Shown: positions 25,035 through 33,543 of the stretch, piece after piece | Layout: each line of letters opens with the position of its first letter | Position numbering within the stretch: position 1 is the first letter of the stretch | From: Wansuia hejianensis | GTDB taxonomy: Bacteria > Bacillota > Clostridia > Lachnospirales > Lachnospiraceae | Direction of reading: 5' to 3' | Length of the DNA: 64,000 nucleotides | Assembly (NCBI RefSeq): GCF_014337215.1 | Contig: NZ_CP060635.1 | Span: forward strand, 3,295,501-3,359,500 | Notes under the pieces: generated by a model | Told to the model about the DNA's origin: nothing | Seen by the model: the letters and a program-made list of their open reading frames with translations, nothing else | Database searches by the model: none | Program-made: the position numbers and the translations under genes

Positions 25035-27170
25035 ATGATCTACGTTATTAAGAAAGATGGGACAAAAGAACCCTTTGACGCCGCTAAGATTGTCAGGGCT
25101 GTCAACAAATCGGCTAAAAGAATTCTCTATGCTTTTACAGCGGCCGAACAGGATTTTATCTGTCAGTTTGCCAAAGAGCAGGCTGAATCTCTTCATAAAG
25201 AGGAGATACCCATTGAAGATATGCATTGTATTGTGGAAGGCGCCCTGGACCGCGTAAACCCGGCTGTCGCGAAAAGCTACCGGGATTACCGGAATTATAA
25301 GGTGGATTTTATTCATATGATGGATGAAGTCTACACAAAGAGCCAGTCCATCCGCTATATCGGAGACAAGAGCAATGCCAACACAGACAGCGCCCTGGTT
25401 GCGACGAAACGGAGCCTGATCTTCAATGAATTGAATAAAGAACTCTACCGCAAGTTCTTTATGAACCGGAACGAGCTGCAGGCGTGTAAAGACGGTTATA
25501 TCTATATTCATGACCAGTCGGCCCGTCTGGATACCATGAACTGCTGCCTGTTCGACGTGGCCAGCGTGCTGAAGGACGGGTTTGAGATGGGAAATGTCTG
25601 GTATAACGAGCCAAAGACGCTGGATACGGCATTTGACGTGATGGGAGACATCATATTGAGCACGGCCGCCCAGCAGTATGGCGGTTTTACAGTGCCGGAG
25701 GTTGATAAAATCCTGGCTCCCTATGCTCAGAAAAGCTATGATAAATACGTGGCCGAATTCCTGAAATATTCTGATGAAAGCTGGAACGGAAGAGAAGAGC
25801 GGGCTGTGGAATACGCCATGGATAAGGTCAAGAGAGAATGTGACCAGGGCTGGCAGGGAATAGAGTATAAGCTCAACACCGTTGGCTCTTCCCGGGGGGA
25901 TTATCCGTTTGTAACGGTAACAATGGGGCTGGGAACAGGGCTTTTTGAAAAAATGATTTCTATTTCTCTTCTGGAAGTACATAAAGAGGGACAGGGTAAG
26001 AAAGGCTTCCGCAAGCCGGTGCTTTTTCCAAAGATTGTATTTTTATATGATGAGGCGATTCATGGTCCGGGCGCTTCCTGTGAAGATGTCTTTGAAGCGG
26101 GTGTGGATTGCTCTGCAAAAACCATGTATCCGGACTGGCTGTCCATGAGCGGAGAGGGATATATTTCCAGCATGTACCAAAAGTACGGCCGCGTCATCAG
26201 CCCCATGGGCTGCAGGGCGTTCCTGAGCCCCTGGTATGAGCGTGGCGGCATGGAACCGGCAGATGAAGAGGATCGGCCGGTCTTTGTGGGCAGGTTTAAC
26301 ATAGGGGCAGTCTCTCTGCACCTTCCGATGATCTTGGCCAAGGCGAAGGCGGAGAACAGGGATTTTTATGAAGTTTTGGATTTTTATCTTGAGATGATCC
26401 GCGACTTGCACAGAAGGACTTATGATTATCTGGGAGAGATGAAGGCGTCTACGAACCCGCTGGCTTATTGCGAAGGCGGATTTTATGGAGGCCATCTGAA
26501 GCCATCAGATAAAATACGTCCCCTTCTGAAGCCCATGACAGCGTCCTTCGGAATAACGGCGCTGAATGAGCTGCAGGAGCTCTATAATGGCAAATCCATT
26601 GCGGAAGACGGTGAATTTGCACTGGAGGTTATGAGGTATATCAATCAGAAAATCGCGGAATATAAGAAAGAGGATGGTATCCTGTATGCAATCTACGGGA
26701 CTCCGGCGGAATCTCTGTGTGGCCTTCAGATTGAACAGTTCCGTAAAATGTACGGAATCGTCCATAATGTATCTGACAGGCCGTATGTGAGTAACTCCTT
26801 CCACTGCCATGTGACGGAGGATATTACTCCAATCGAAAAGCAGGATAAGGAGGGAAGATTCTGGGAGCTGTTGAACGGAGGGAAAATCCAGTATGTCCGT
26901 TATCCGGTCAGCTACAATAAAAGCGCTATCCGTACGCTGATCCGCCGCGCCATGGCAAAAGGCTTTTATGAGGGGGTTAATCTTTCCCTGGCCTATTGCG
27001 ACGACTGCGGCCATCAGGAATTGGAAATGGATGTTTGCCCTGTCTGCGGTTCCAGCAATCTGACGAAGATTGACCGGATGAACGGATATCTGTCCTACAG
27101 CCGCGTTCACGGTGACACCCGCCTCAACAGTGCAAAAATGGCGGAGATTGCCGACAGGAAATCGATGTAA
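25035..27170 (+). CDS. nrdD: Anaerobic (class III) ribonucleoside-triphosphate reductase
   Basis: 711 residues. An ATP-cone at residues 1-90 (KKDGTKEPFDAAKIVRAVNK) gives allosteric control. The catalytic barrel follows, then a zinc site near the C-terminus (CDDCG, CPVCG) and the glycyl-radical segment RMNGYLSYSR. It makes dNTPs without oxygen. The radical-installing activase NrdG is not encoded beside it, which is unusual. Strong AGGAGA site upstream; a hairpin terminator lies in the convergent gap downstream. Confidence 0.95.
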   Translation: MIYVIKKDGTKEPFDAAKIVRAVNKSAKRILYAFTAAEQDFICQFAKEQAESLHKEEIPIEDMHCIVEGALDRVNPAVAKSYRDYRNYKVDFIHMMDEVYTKSQSIRYIGDKSNANTDSALVATKRSLIFNELNKELYRKFFMNRNELQACKDGYIYIHDQSARLDTMNCCLFDVASVLKDGFEMGNVWYNEPKTLDTAFDVMGDIILSTAAQQYGGFTVPEVDKILAPYAQKSYDKYVAEFLKYSDESWNGREERAVEYAMDKVKRECDQGWQGIEYKLNTVGSSRGDYPFVTVTMGLGTGLFEKMISISLLEVHKEGQGKKGFRKPVLFPKIVFLYDEAIHGPGASCEDVFEAGVDCSAKTMYPDWLSMSGEGYISSMYQKYGRVISPMGCRAFLSPWYERGGMEPADEEDRPVFVGRFNIGAVSLHLPMILAKAKAENRDFYEVLDFYLEMIRDLHRRTYDYLGEMKASTNPLAYCEGGFYGGHLKPSDKIRPLLKPMTASFGITALNELQELYNGKSIAEDGEFALEVMRYINQKIAEYKKEDGILYAIYGTPAESLCGLQIEQFRKMYGIVHNVSDRPYVSNSFHCHVTEDITPIEKQDKEGRFWELLNGGKIQYVRYPVSYNKSAIRTLIRRAMAKGFYEGVNLSLAYCDDCGHQELEMDVCPVCGSSNLTKIDRMNGYLSYSRVHGDTRLNSAKMAEIADRKSM

Positions 27171-27267
27171 GTAACAGTATGGAAGGACAGAAGGCAGAAT
27201 TGATTTTGGCCCGTGCTGAGAACTGTCTGCGGATGAATGATATATAAATAAGAAACAGAGACAAATT

Positions 27268-27300
27268 AAATGGGGTCCCGGTTGCACCGGGGCCCCATTT
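27268..27300. terminator. Bidirectional hairpin between nrdD and the MtaA-like gene
   Basis: AAATGGGGTCCCGG (27268-27281) and CCGGGGCCCCATTT (27287-27300) form a very stable stem with one mismatch. It lacks a strong T-run on either side. Confidence 0.65.
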
Positions 27301-27308
27301 AAGCTGAA

Positions 27309-28334
27309 TTATCCTACCATATCCCACAAATGCTGCATATAGTAGTGAGATTCTACCGTATCAAAGAAAGAACTTATGGTATCCAAATCTGTATTAGGCG
27401 GTATGTCGCATCCTGAAGATATAACAAAGTTCTTATGGTGGCCGCATTGTTCCAGAAGTCTCCGGGTCATCAGGTTGATTCCCTCAGGGGTGTTATTGTT
27501 AAAGCCATTTGAGGGGCTGATATTTCCGAGGATCAGATAATCTTTCGGAAGCTTTTCCAGCATCATAGTCATATCGGCAGACTCTCCGAAATGGAAAGCC
27601 TTGCAGCCGGTTTCCATGAGCTGTGTTACCTGGTGGTTGATGGCGCTGCCGCAGTTATGGTAGATCAGAAGAAAATGTTTGTCCTGTATGGTTTCTACGA
27701 TTCTTCTTACATAGGAACTGGAGAATTCGCTCATCAGATCTGGGGAGAGGATTCCCGCCAGAGGTTCGGCCATGATGGCGCCATGGGCCCCTGCCTTTTT
27801 TAATTCCTGCAGGTAGTTGATGATGAAGGTCGTTGCTTTCTCAAGGACTTTATGTACCATTTCCGGCTCTTCATAACAATCGATCATGATATCGTTGACG
27901 TTCAGAAGCCGTCCGGCCAGTGAAAAAGGCCCAATACAGCCTGCGAATACGGGGCGGTCGTTGATAAGCATCAGGGATTTACGGATGGCGTCAATGTTTG
28001 TTCCGGTTCTTCCTGCGCCGACGGGGGGGATTTCCAGTGCGTCAGCTTCTTCTTCGTTTCCGATCAGCTTGCCGATGATCGTAGGGATTTCGTCTACGCC
28101 GTAGACAGTAAAAGCCCCGAATGCCTCAGCCTCTACTGAAAGATCCATATAAGCGGTTGAAGCGAGCATATCATAGTGGTCGGCAATCATCTTCATGCCG
28201 ATAGCCTGGTGAGCGCTGCTGCATACCAGCTCCTTGACAGTGACGTAGAGATACTGTACGCAGGGATAGGAAAGAAGAGGAAACGGTTTTTTAGGTCCAT
28301 AGATCACGCGTTCCATCCAATTATACATGTTCAT
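27309..28334 (-). CDS. Uroporphyrinogen decarboxylase-family methyltransferase (MtaA-like)
   Basis: 341 residues of the HemE/MtaA superfamily. The zinc-type ligands of corrinoid:CoM methyltransferase-like members are present: HNCG (about residue 226) and SSGCDIPPNTD near the C-terminus. Such proteins move methyl groups from a corrinoid protein to an acceptor. No corrinoid protein or MtaB/MttB partner is adjacent, so it is an orphan and the acceptor is unknown. The start has GGAGGCAAAAACT upstream. A CTACACATTGT motif 41 bp upstream recurs in a palindrome at 28596. Confidence 0.85.
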   Translation of the reverse strand: MNMYNWMERVIYGPKKPFPLLSYPCVQYLYVTVKELVCSSAHQAIGMKMIADHYDMLASTAYMDLSVEAEAFGAFTVYGVDEIPTIIGKLIGNEEEADALEIPPVGAGRTGTNIDAIRKSLMLINDRPVFAGCIGPFSLAGRLLNVNDIMIDCYEEPEMVHKVLEKATTFIINYLQELKKAGAHGAIMAEPLAGILSPDLMSEFSSSYVRRIVETIQDKHFLLIYHNCGSAINHQVTQLMETGCKAFHFGESADMTMMLEKLPKDYLILGNISPSNGFNNNTPEGINLMTRRLLEQCGHHKNFVISSGCDIPPNTDLDTISSFFDTVESHYYMQHLWDMVG

Positions 28335-28595
28335 AGTTTTTGCCTCCTTGATTTATAAATTAATAAAATTATATACAATGTGTAGAGAAATATCATTGCA
28401 AGTATTGATGAAAAATGGTAAAAAAAAAAGAAAAACATTACACAGGCACAATTAATAAACAGAGATGAAACTCTGTATAACCCTTGAAATATGGCGTTTT
28501 TCTATAGGTATCTTTCTGTAAATTAGAATAACATCGTTAAAGAGGACAGTCAATCATATTTTATAAAATCATGAAAATGGCTGATAAAAGAAAGA

Positions 28596-28620
28596 TAGAC
28601 ACTACAATGTGTAGTGTCTA
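28596..28620. promoter_or_regulatory. 25-bp perfect palindrome
   Basis: Arms TAGACACTACA (28596-28606) and TGTAGTGTCTA (28610-28620) around ATG. The core ACAATGTGTAG is repeated at 28375-28385, upstream of the MtaA-like gene. Could be an operator pair or a terminator stem; there is no T-run. Confidence 0.4.
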
Positions 28621-28905
28621 ATGATTTGCTCAATACTTTTAAGGGCTTCCACGGGATCGATTTTATCAAGCGTCCTGCCAGTGATAAAATCGGCACGAAA
28701 CGCGAAATAGAAGGAAAGCGCCGCAGCAAAACAGTAGCTGGCCGGATGGATACCGCGAAATGGGTGGAAGGCAGTTCTTTCTGACCGGACTTTAGCTGGC
28801 GAATGCCCAGAAGCGACTTCTCGTTCCCTGAGGGGCCAGGCGCTGTCGGGAATACCGGAGGCTGAAGTGATCTGGAGTAGCAGTAGATCCAGGATTTGCG
28901 AGAGA
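28621..28905 (-). other. Start-less open stretch, possible gene remnant
   Basis: One minus-strand frame stays open for about 100 codons with coding-like composition, from after a stop near 28907 to a stop inside the palindrome at 28596-28620 (contains FAAALSFYFAFRADFITGR and LDKIDPVEALKSIEQII). No start codon or ribosome binding site was found. It reads a little like the C-terminal part of a regulator, but I do not recognise the family with confidence. The rest of the 28335-29050 gap holds AT-rich spacer and a terminator. Confidence 0.3.
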
Positions 28906-28981
28906 ACCGATTGGAAGGTTTATAGAATTCTTGATACCCTACAATGGGAAAAAAACAGTAAAATTTCATGTTCTTACAGGA

Positions 28982-29016
28982 AAAAAGAGCTGCCGCAAAA
29001 TGCTTTTGCGGCAGCC
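28982..29016 (-). terminator. Terminator of the thiolase gene
   Basis: Minus-strand stem GCTGCCGCAAAA with TTTTGCGGCAGC and a loop of three bases, followed by CTCTTTTTTCC. It lies 35 bp after the thiolase stop. Confidence 0.88.
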
Positions 29017-29050
29017 TCATTTATTCGATGTGATTCATATTATTCCGGTA

Positions 29051-30238
29051 TTATGATTCGCGTTTCACGATTGCAGAGCAGCCCATTCCGCCGCCTACGC
29101 AGAGCGTAGCCAGGCCGGTCTTGGCGTCGCGCTTTTCCATTTCATAGAGCAGGGTTACCAGAATCCGGCAGCCGGAGGCTCCTACCGGGTGCCCCAATGC
29201 GATAGCGCCGCCGTTCACGTTGACCTTCTCCATATCGAATTCCAGATCGTGGGCAACGGCCAGAGACTGTGCGGCAAATGCTTCGTTAGCTTCTACCAGA
29301 TCCATGTCTTTAATCGTCAGGCCGGTTCTGGCGAAGAGCTTTTTAGTGGAAACGATAGGTCCGACTCCCATGATGGAGGGGTCAACGCCGCCCAGAGTCC
29401 CGTCTACCCAGGTCGCCATAGGTTTCACGCCGAGCGCCAGGGCTTTTTCTTCGCTCATAACCACTACGGCGGCAGCACCGTCATTGATAGAAGAAGCATT
29501 GCCGGCGGTCACAAGCCCGCCGTCCTTCTTAAAGGCCGGTCTTAGTTTTGCCAGGCCCTCAGCCGTTACGCCTTGGCGGGGGCCTTCGTCGGTATCAAAA
29601 AGAACGGTTTCCTTTTTCTTCTTAATCTCTACGGGGACAATCTCATCTTTAAACCTGCCGGAAGCTATGGCGGCGCATGCTTTCTGCTGGCTGGAAGCGG
29701 CGAACGCATCCAGCTGCCCGCGGGTCAGGTGCCATTGTTCAGCCACGTTCTCAGCGGTAATTCCCATGTGGTATCCGTGGAAAGCGTCGGTCAGGGCATC
29801 GGTGATCATAGTGTCATAAATCTGGTTATTGCCCATACGGTAACCAAATCTGGCGTTTTTCAGAGCATAGGGAGCCATGGACATATTCTCCACACCGCCT
29901 GCCACTATGATGTCTGCTTCGCCCTCGCGGATCATTCTTGCAGCCGTATTCACACAGTCCAGTCCAGAGCCGCACAGTACATTGATTGTAATGGCCGGTG
30001 ATTCCACTGGAATTCCGGCGTTGACAGCCGCCTGCCGCGCGGGATTCTGTCCGGTCCCCGCCTGAATCACGCAGCCCATATACACCATATCCACCTGTTC
30101 CGGCGACAGACCCGCTCTCTTCAAAGCCTCTTTGATAACGATAGTCCCAAGCTCCGGCGCCGGAGTCGTGCTCAGCGCTCCGCCCATAACACCGATAGCA
30201 GTCCGGCAGGCTCCTGCCAAAACAATCTTTTTAGCCAT
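29051..30238 (-). CDS. thlA: Acetyl-CoA C-acetyltransferase (thiolase)
   Basis: 395 residues with the complete thiolase active site: nucleophilic Cys in INVLCGSGLDCV (about 88), His in GGAIALGHPVGASG (about 349) and Cys in LCVGGGMG (about 379). It condenses two acetyl-CoA to acetoacetyl-CoA, the first step toward butyrate or isoprenoids. No hbd/crt/bcd butyrate genes are adjacent, so it stands alone with its own terminator. AGGAGG site upstream. Confidence 0.95.
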   Translation of the reverse strand: MAKKIVLAGACRTAIGVMGGALSTTPAPELGTIVIKEALKRAGLSPEQVDMVYMGCVIQAGTGQNPARQAAVNAGIPVESPAITINVLCGSGLDCVNTAARMIREGEADIIVAGGVENMSMAPYALKNARFGYRMGNNQIYDTMITDALTDAFHGYHMGITAENVAEQWHLTRGQLDAFAASSQQKACAAIASGRFKDEIVPVEIKKKKETVLFDTDEGPRQGVTAEGLAKLRPAFKKDGGLVTAGNASSINDGAAAVVVMSEEKALALGVKPMATWVDGTLGGVDPSIMGVGPIVSTKKLFARTGLTIKDMDLVEANEAFAAQSLAVAHDLEFDMEKVNVNGGAIALGHPVGASGCRILVTLLYEMEKRDAKTGLATLCVGGGMGCSAIVKRES

Positions 30239-30367
30239 GTAAAATTCCTCCTTTAATTTGTGTATTTACATATTGTCAGAAGACGAAATACCTCAGAGTT
30301 CCGCGGTAACTTTGTCTATAAATTATCATACCAGATTGTTAATATAAAAACAAGGGAATTTCAGATT

Positions 30368-30410
30368 TGCTTCCAATTGGTCGGTTATCCACACTCCTCG
30401 CCAAAAACCT
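30368..30410. repeat. Interspersed intergenic repeat 1, short copy
   Basis: TTTGCTTCCAATTGGTCGG followed at once by TTATCCACACTCCTCGCC and AAAACC. These are the two ends of the long copies at 5379 and 17027 joined with the central hairpin missing. It lies between the thiolase start and the end of the EamA gene. Confidence 0.65.
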
Positions 30411-31335
30411 ATAATTTTTTTTGGCGGTTTACAATATAGATTCCAACGCATACCAGCACCAGCGATATAAGTCCATAAATGCTGAATGCCTGGTTCTTTT
30501 CGTTTAGCAGTACGGCGGACAGGAGAACTCCGATGACTGGATTCATGAAGCCGAATATGGAAATCCGGCTGACTGGATTATGTTTCAGGAGAATTCCCCA
30601 CAGGCTGTATGCGACAGCGGAAATGAGCGCCATATAGATCAGCAGCAGGACAGAAGCCGGGGTGAATGCTGTCAGCCTGCCTCCCATGAAGGCTCCGCAC
30701 AGGGACAGGATGAGTCCGCCCAGCAGGAACTGGCAGCCGCTTAACACGACAGGATTTTCGTGTTGGGAGTATTTCTTAATCAGTGCGGATGAAAAAGCGT
30801 AGGAGATGGTGGAGAGCAATATGAAGCCTTCTCCGTTCAGGCTCAGATTGAGATCCATAGAGCCTCCGGCCAGGTTGATGACGACAACTCCGGCGAAGCC
30901 GATGAGACAGCCGAGTACCTTACGGACAGTCAGAGTCTCATACCGGAAGATGAGGCTGGCAATCAGAATGGCGAAGAAGGAGCTGGAGGCCTCTATAATA
31001 GAAGATTTCACGCCGGTGGTATGAGCCAGGCCGATATAAAAGAAGAAATACTGGATGACTGTCTGAACCATGGAAAGTACTGCGATAGGCTTCAGGGAAT
31101 CCTTTCCGGGACGCAGGATTTTTCTGGATGCGATGCTTCCGATGAGCAGGGTCAGGATTCCGGCCAGGGTGAAACGGATGCCGGCAAAGAGAATCTGACT
31201 GGCTGTGTCCCCGGATGAGATCTGGAAAAGCCGGTATCCGATCTTTATACAGGGAAATGCACTTCCCCAGAGAAAACAGCAGATGAAGGTCAGCAGACAG
31301 ACAACAGGTGCTTTCGTTAAGATTTTTTCTTTCAT
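30409..31335 (-). CDS. EamA/DMT family transporter
   Basis: 308 residues with ten hydrophobic segments and two EamA repeats (LTFICCFLWGSAFPCIKIG at the start; FMNPVIGVLLSAVLLNE in the second half). A drug/metabolite exporter with unknown substrate. The ATG at 31335 has GGGGG upstream; the in-frame ATG at 31395 has no site. It lies between thiolase and fhs, all on the minus strand, but spacing suggests separate transcription. Confidence 0.88.
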   Translation of the reverse strand: MKEKILTKAPVVCLLTFICCFLWGSAFPCIKIGYRLFQISSGDTASQILFAGIRFTLAGILTLLIGSIASRKILRPGKDSLKPIAVLSMVQTVIQYFFFYIGLAHTTGVKSSIIEASSSFFAILIASLIFRYETLTVRKVLGCLIGFAGVVVINLAGGSMDLNLSLNGEGFILLSTISYAFSSALIKKYSQHENPVVLSGCQFLLGGLILSLCGAFMGGRLTAFTPASVLLLIYMALISAVAYSLWGILLKHNPVSRISIFGFMNPVIGVLLSAVLLNEKNQAFSIYGLISLVLVCVGIYIVNRQKKL

Positions 31336-31426
31336 GACGAATATCCCCCTCAGATGAAAATGGAGACAAGGCAGCGGGGCTGCATTGTCTCCCATGGATT
31401 ATAAACGTTTTTTTATTAAAAGACAA

Positions 31427-33115
31427 CTAGAACAGGCCTGAAATCTTCCCGTTCTCATCCACGTCGATCCGCTCGGCAGCCGGCCTCTTAGGCAGCCCCG
31501 GCATGGTCATGATATCTCCTGTCAACGCTACAATGAACCCTGCTCCCGCTGATATCTTCAGGTTCCGCACCGTCACCTCGAAGTCTGTGGGCGCTCCCAG
31601 CTTCTTCTCGTCGTCTGTCAGGCTGTACTGGGTTTTGGCCACACAGATCGGGCAGCTGCCGTAGCCCAGGGCTTCCAGCTGGGCCGCCTGCTTCTTCGCG
31701 TTGGCTGTCAGCACCGCGCACTTCCCTCCGTATACCTTCTGTACAATCTGGTTCAGCTTGTCTTCGATGCTCCCCTCCAGTCCATAGGAGAAGCTGAAGC
31801 CGGAATTGTCCTCGTCACACAGGCGCACGACTTCTTCCGCCAGCTTCACGCCGCCTTCGCTTCCCTTGGCCCATACCTCCGACAGCGCTACGTTCACGCC
31901 CAGCTCCCGGCACTTGCTCTCCACCAGGTCCAGCTCTGCCTTCGTATCCGTCGGAAATGCATTGACCGCCACCACGCAGGGCAGATGGTACACGTTCCGG
32001 ATGTTGCTCACGTGCTTCAGCAGGTTCGGGAGGCCCTTCTCCAGCGCTTCCAGGTTCTCATTGTTCAGGTCTGCCTTTGCCACGCCTCCGTTGTATTTCA
32101 GCGCGCGGACAGTTGCCACGATCACCACCGCATTGGGCTTCAGGCCCGCCATCCGGCACTTGATGTCCAGGAACTTCTCCGCGCCCAGATCCGCGCCGAA
32201 GCCGGCCTCTGTGATGCAGTAATCCCCCAGCTTCATCGCCATCCTGGTCGCCGTGACAGAATTGCAGCCGTGGGCGATGTTGGCGAAGGGGCCGCCGTGC
32301 ACCACTGCCGGAACATGCTCCAGGGTCTGCACCAGGTTCGGCTTCAGGGCGTCCTTCAGAAGGGCGCACATCGCTCCTTCCGCATGCAGGTCTCCTGCCG
32401 TAACCGGCTGCTGCTCGGAGGGCTTGCCGTAGGTGTAACCGATCACCAGACGCGCCAGCCTCGCCTTCAGGTCCGTGATGTCGTTGGCCAGGCAGAGTAC
32501 CGCCATGATCTCAGACGCAACGGTGATATCATAGCCGTCTTCCCTGGGAGTCCCGTTGGTGCGGCCGCCCAGCCCGTCAATCACATTCCGGAGCTGGCGG
32601 TCGTTCATGTCCACGCATCTTCTCCAGGTGATCTTCCGGGGATCGATGTTCAGCTCGTTGCCCTGGAAGATATGGTTGTCGATCATGGCCGCCAGCAGGT
32701 TGTTGGCAGCACCGATGGCGTGGAAATCACCGGTAAAATGCAGGTTGATGTCCTCCATGGGGACTACCTGGGCATAGCCGCCGCCGGCAGCGCCGCCCTT
32801 TACGCCAAAGACCGGTCCGAGGGAGGGCTCTCTGAGAGCCACCACCACATGTTTCCCGATCCGCTGAAGGGCGTCTGCCAGGCCGACCGTTGTAGTGGTC
32901 TTGCCCTCGCCTGCGGGCGTGGGGTTGATGGCGGTGACGAGAACCAGCTTGCCGTCCGGAGCGTCTGATTCTTTTAATAAGTTGTAATCAATTTTTGCTT
33001 TGTACCTTCCGTACTGTTCCAGGTATTTCTCATCGATACCTGCCTTTTCCGCGATCTTGACGATCGGCTCCATCGTGCATTCCTGCGCGATTTCAATGTC
33101 TGATTTGTAAGTCAT
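31427..33115 (-). CDS. fhs: Formate-tetrahydrofolate ligase
   Basis: 562 residues, normal for the family (about 556). ATP-binding loop PTPAGEGKTTTTVGL near residue 62, and VALREPSLGPVFGVKGGAAGGG follow the family signature. It makes 10-formyl-THF from formate, ATP and THF for purine synthesis or the methyl branch of acetogenesis. ATG at 33115 has AAAGGAG; the ORF extends to 33142 without a site. Codon use is very G/C-ending compared with neighbours, suggesting high expression. A ZTP riboswitch and terminator lie upstream. Confidence 0.97.
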   Translation of the reverse strand: MTYKSDIEIAQECTMEPIVKIAEKAGIDEKYLEQYGRYKAKIDYNLLKESDAPDGKLVLVTAINPTPAGEGKTTTTVGLADALQRIGKHVVVALREPSLGPVFGVKGGAAGGGYAQVVPMEDINLHFTGDFHAIGAANNLLAAMIDNHIFQGNELNIDPRKITWRRCVDMNDRQLRNVIDGLGGRTNGTPREDGYDITVASEIMAVLCLANDITDLKARLARLVIGYTYGKPSEQQPVTAGDLHAEGAMCALLKDALKPNLVQTLEHVPAVVHGGPFANIAHGCNSVTATRMAMKLGDYCITEAGFGADLGAEKFLDIKCRMAGLKPNAVVIVATVRALKYNGGVAKADLNNENLEALEKGLPNLLKHVSNIRNVYHLPCVVAVNAFPTDTKAELDLVESKCRELGVNVALSEVWAKGSEGGVKLAEEVVRLCDEDNSGFSFSYGLEGSIEDKLNQIVQKVYGGKCAVLTANAKKQAAQLEALGYGSCPICVAKTQYSLTDDEKKLGAPTDFEVTVRNLKISAGAGFIVALTGDIMTMPGLPKRPAAERIDVDENGKISGLF

Positions 33116-33224
33116 AATTTCAATCTCCTTTCTGCTGTCCACAGCAGGGGCCGGGGTTCCAGGCGCTTCTGCCTACGTCTGTTTGCTGGTTGCAGTGAGC
33201 GGAAAAACACGACAACAGTTATAC

Positions 33225-33261
33225 AAAAAGGGCAGCATTTGTGCTAATACAAATGCTGCCC
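33225..33261 (-). terminator. Expression-platform terminator of the ZTP riboswitch
   Basis: Minus-strand stem GGGCAGCATTTGT (33261-33249) with ACAAATGCTGCCC (33242-33230), then TTTTT. Its first bases are the conserved 3' end of the aptamer, so ligand binding and termination exclude each other. Confidence 0.88.
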
Positions 33262-33336
33262 AGACGGTCGGCTAAACGCGGGTTCTGATTCCCTGTGGTT
33301 CTCATCCACATATCCGTCAGTACACAGAACACCCTA
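33258..33336 (-). ncRNA. ZTP (pfl motif) riboswitch of fhs
   Basis: On the minus strand: ACTGACGGATATGTGGAT, then GAACCACAGGGAATC, and after a variable linker the invariant 3' block CCGACCGTCTGGGCAG. This is the two-part pfl/ZTP architecture, which senses ZTP/ZMP (low 10-formyl-THF) and turns on folate one-carbon genes; fhs is a common target. The terminator overlap indicates transcriptional control. Confidence 0.85.
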
Positions 33337-33352
33337 TTTAATTGATGAATTA

Positions 33353-33381
33353 AGTATAGCACCAGATAATAAAAAATGCAA
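33353..33381 (-). promoter_or_regulatory. Promoter of the ZTP riboswitch/fhs transcript
   Basis: Minus-strand TTGCAT (33381-33376), 17-bp spacer, TATACT (33358-33353), ending about 17 bp before the aptamer. Confidence 0.65.
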
Positions 33382-33543
33382 TCAGATTTTTATAAAAAAG
33401 AGAGTTTGCGGGCGGCGGACAAGAATTTAAAAAAATAACGGAAGAAGGCTTTTCAGAATCAGAATAAGCCGCTATACTGTTAAGTGATGGCAGTGGGGAG
33501 AATAACGGGCGGCAGTCAGCGGTTGCCCATCAAAGGAAAATAG

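Noticed and set aside
24906..25982. 358-codon minus-strand open frame
   Set aside because: Antisense to the nrdD N-terminus and its promoter region; low-quality composition.
27181..27249. 22-codon open frame after nrdD
   Set aside because: No ribosome binding site; no family; likely chance.
28905..28925. Possible further copy of repeat 1 (CCGATTGGAAGG)
   Set aside because: Only about ten bases match and the TATCC/CTCGCC parts are absent.
31985..32968. 327-codon plus-strand open frame
   Set aside because: Lies fully antisense to fhs, whose conserved domains cover the region; a result of GC-rich codons.
33258..33336. Tetrahydrofolate (THF) riboswitch before fhs
   Set aside because: The conserved blocks and two-part layout fit the ZTP/pfl motif, not the THF aptamer.
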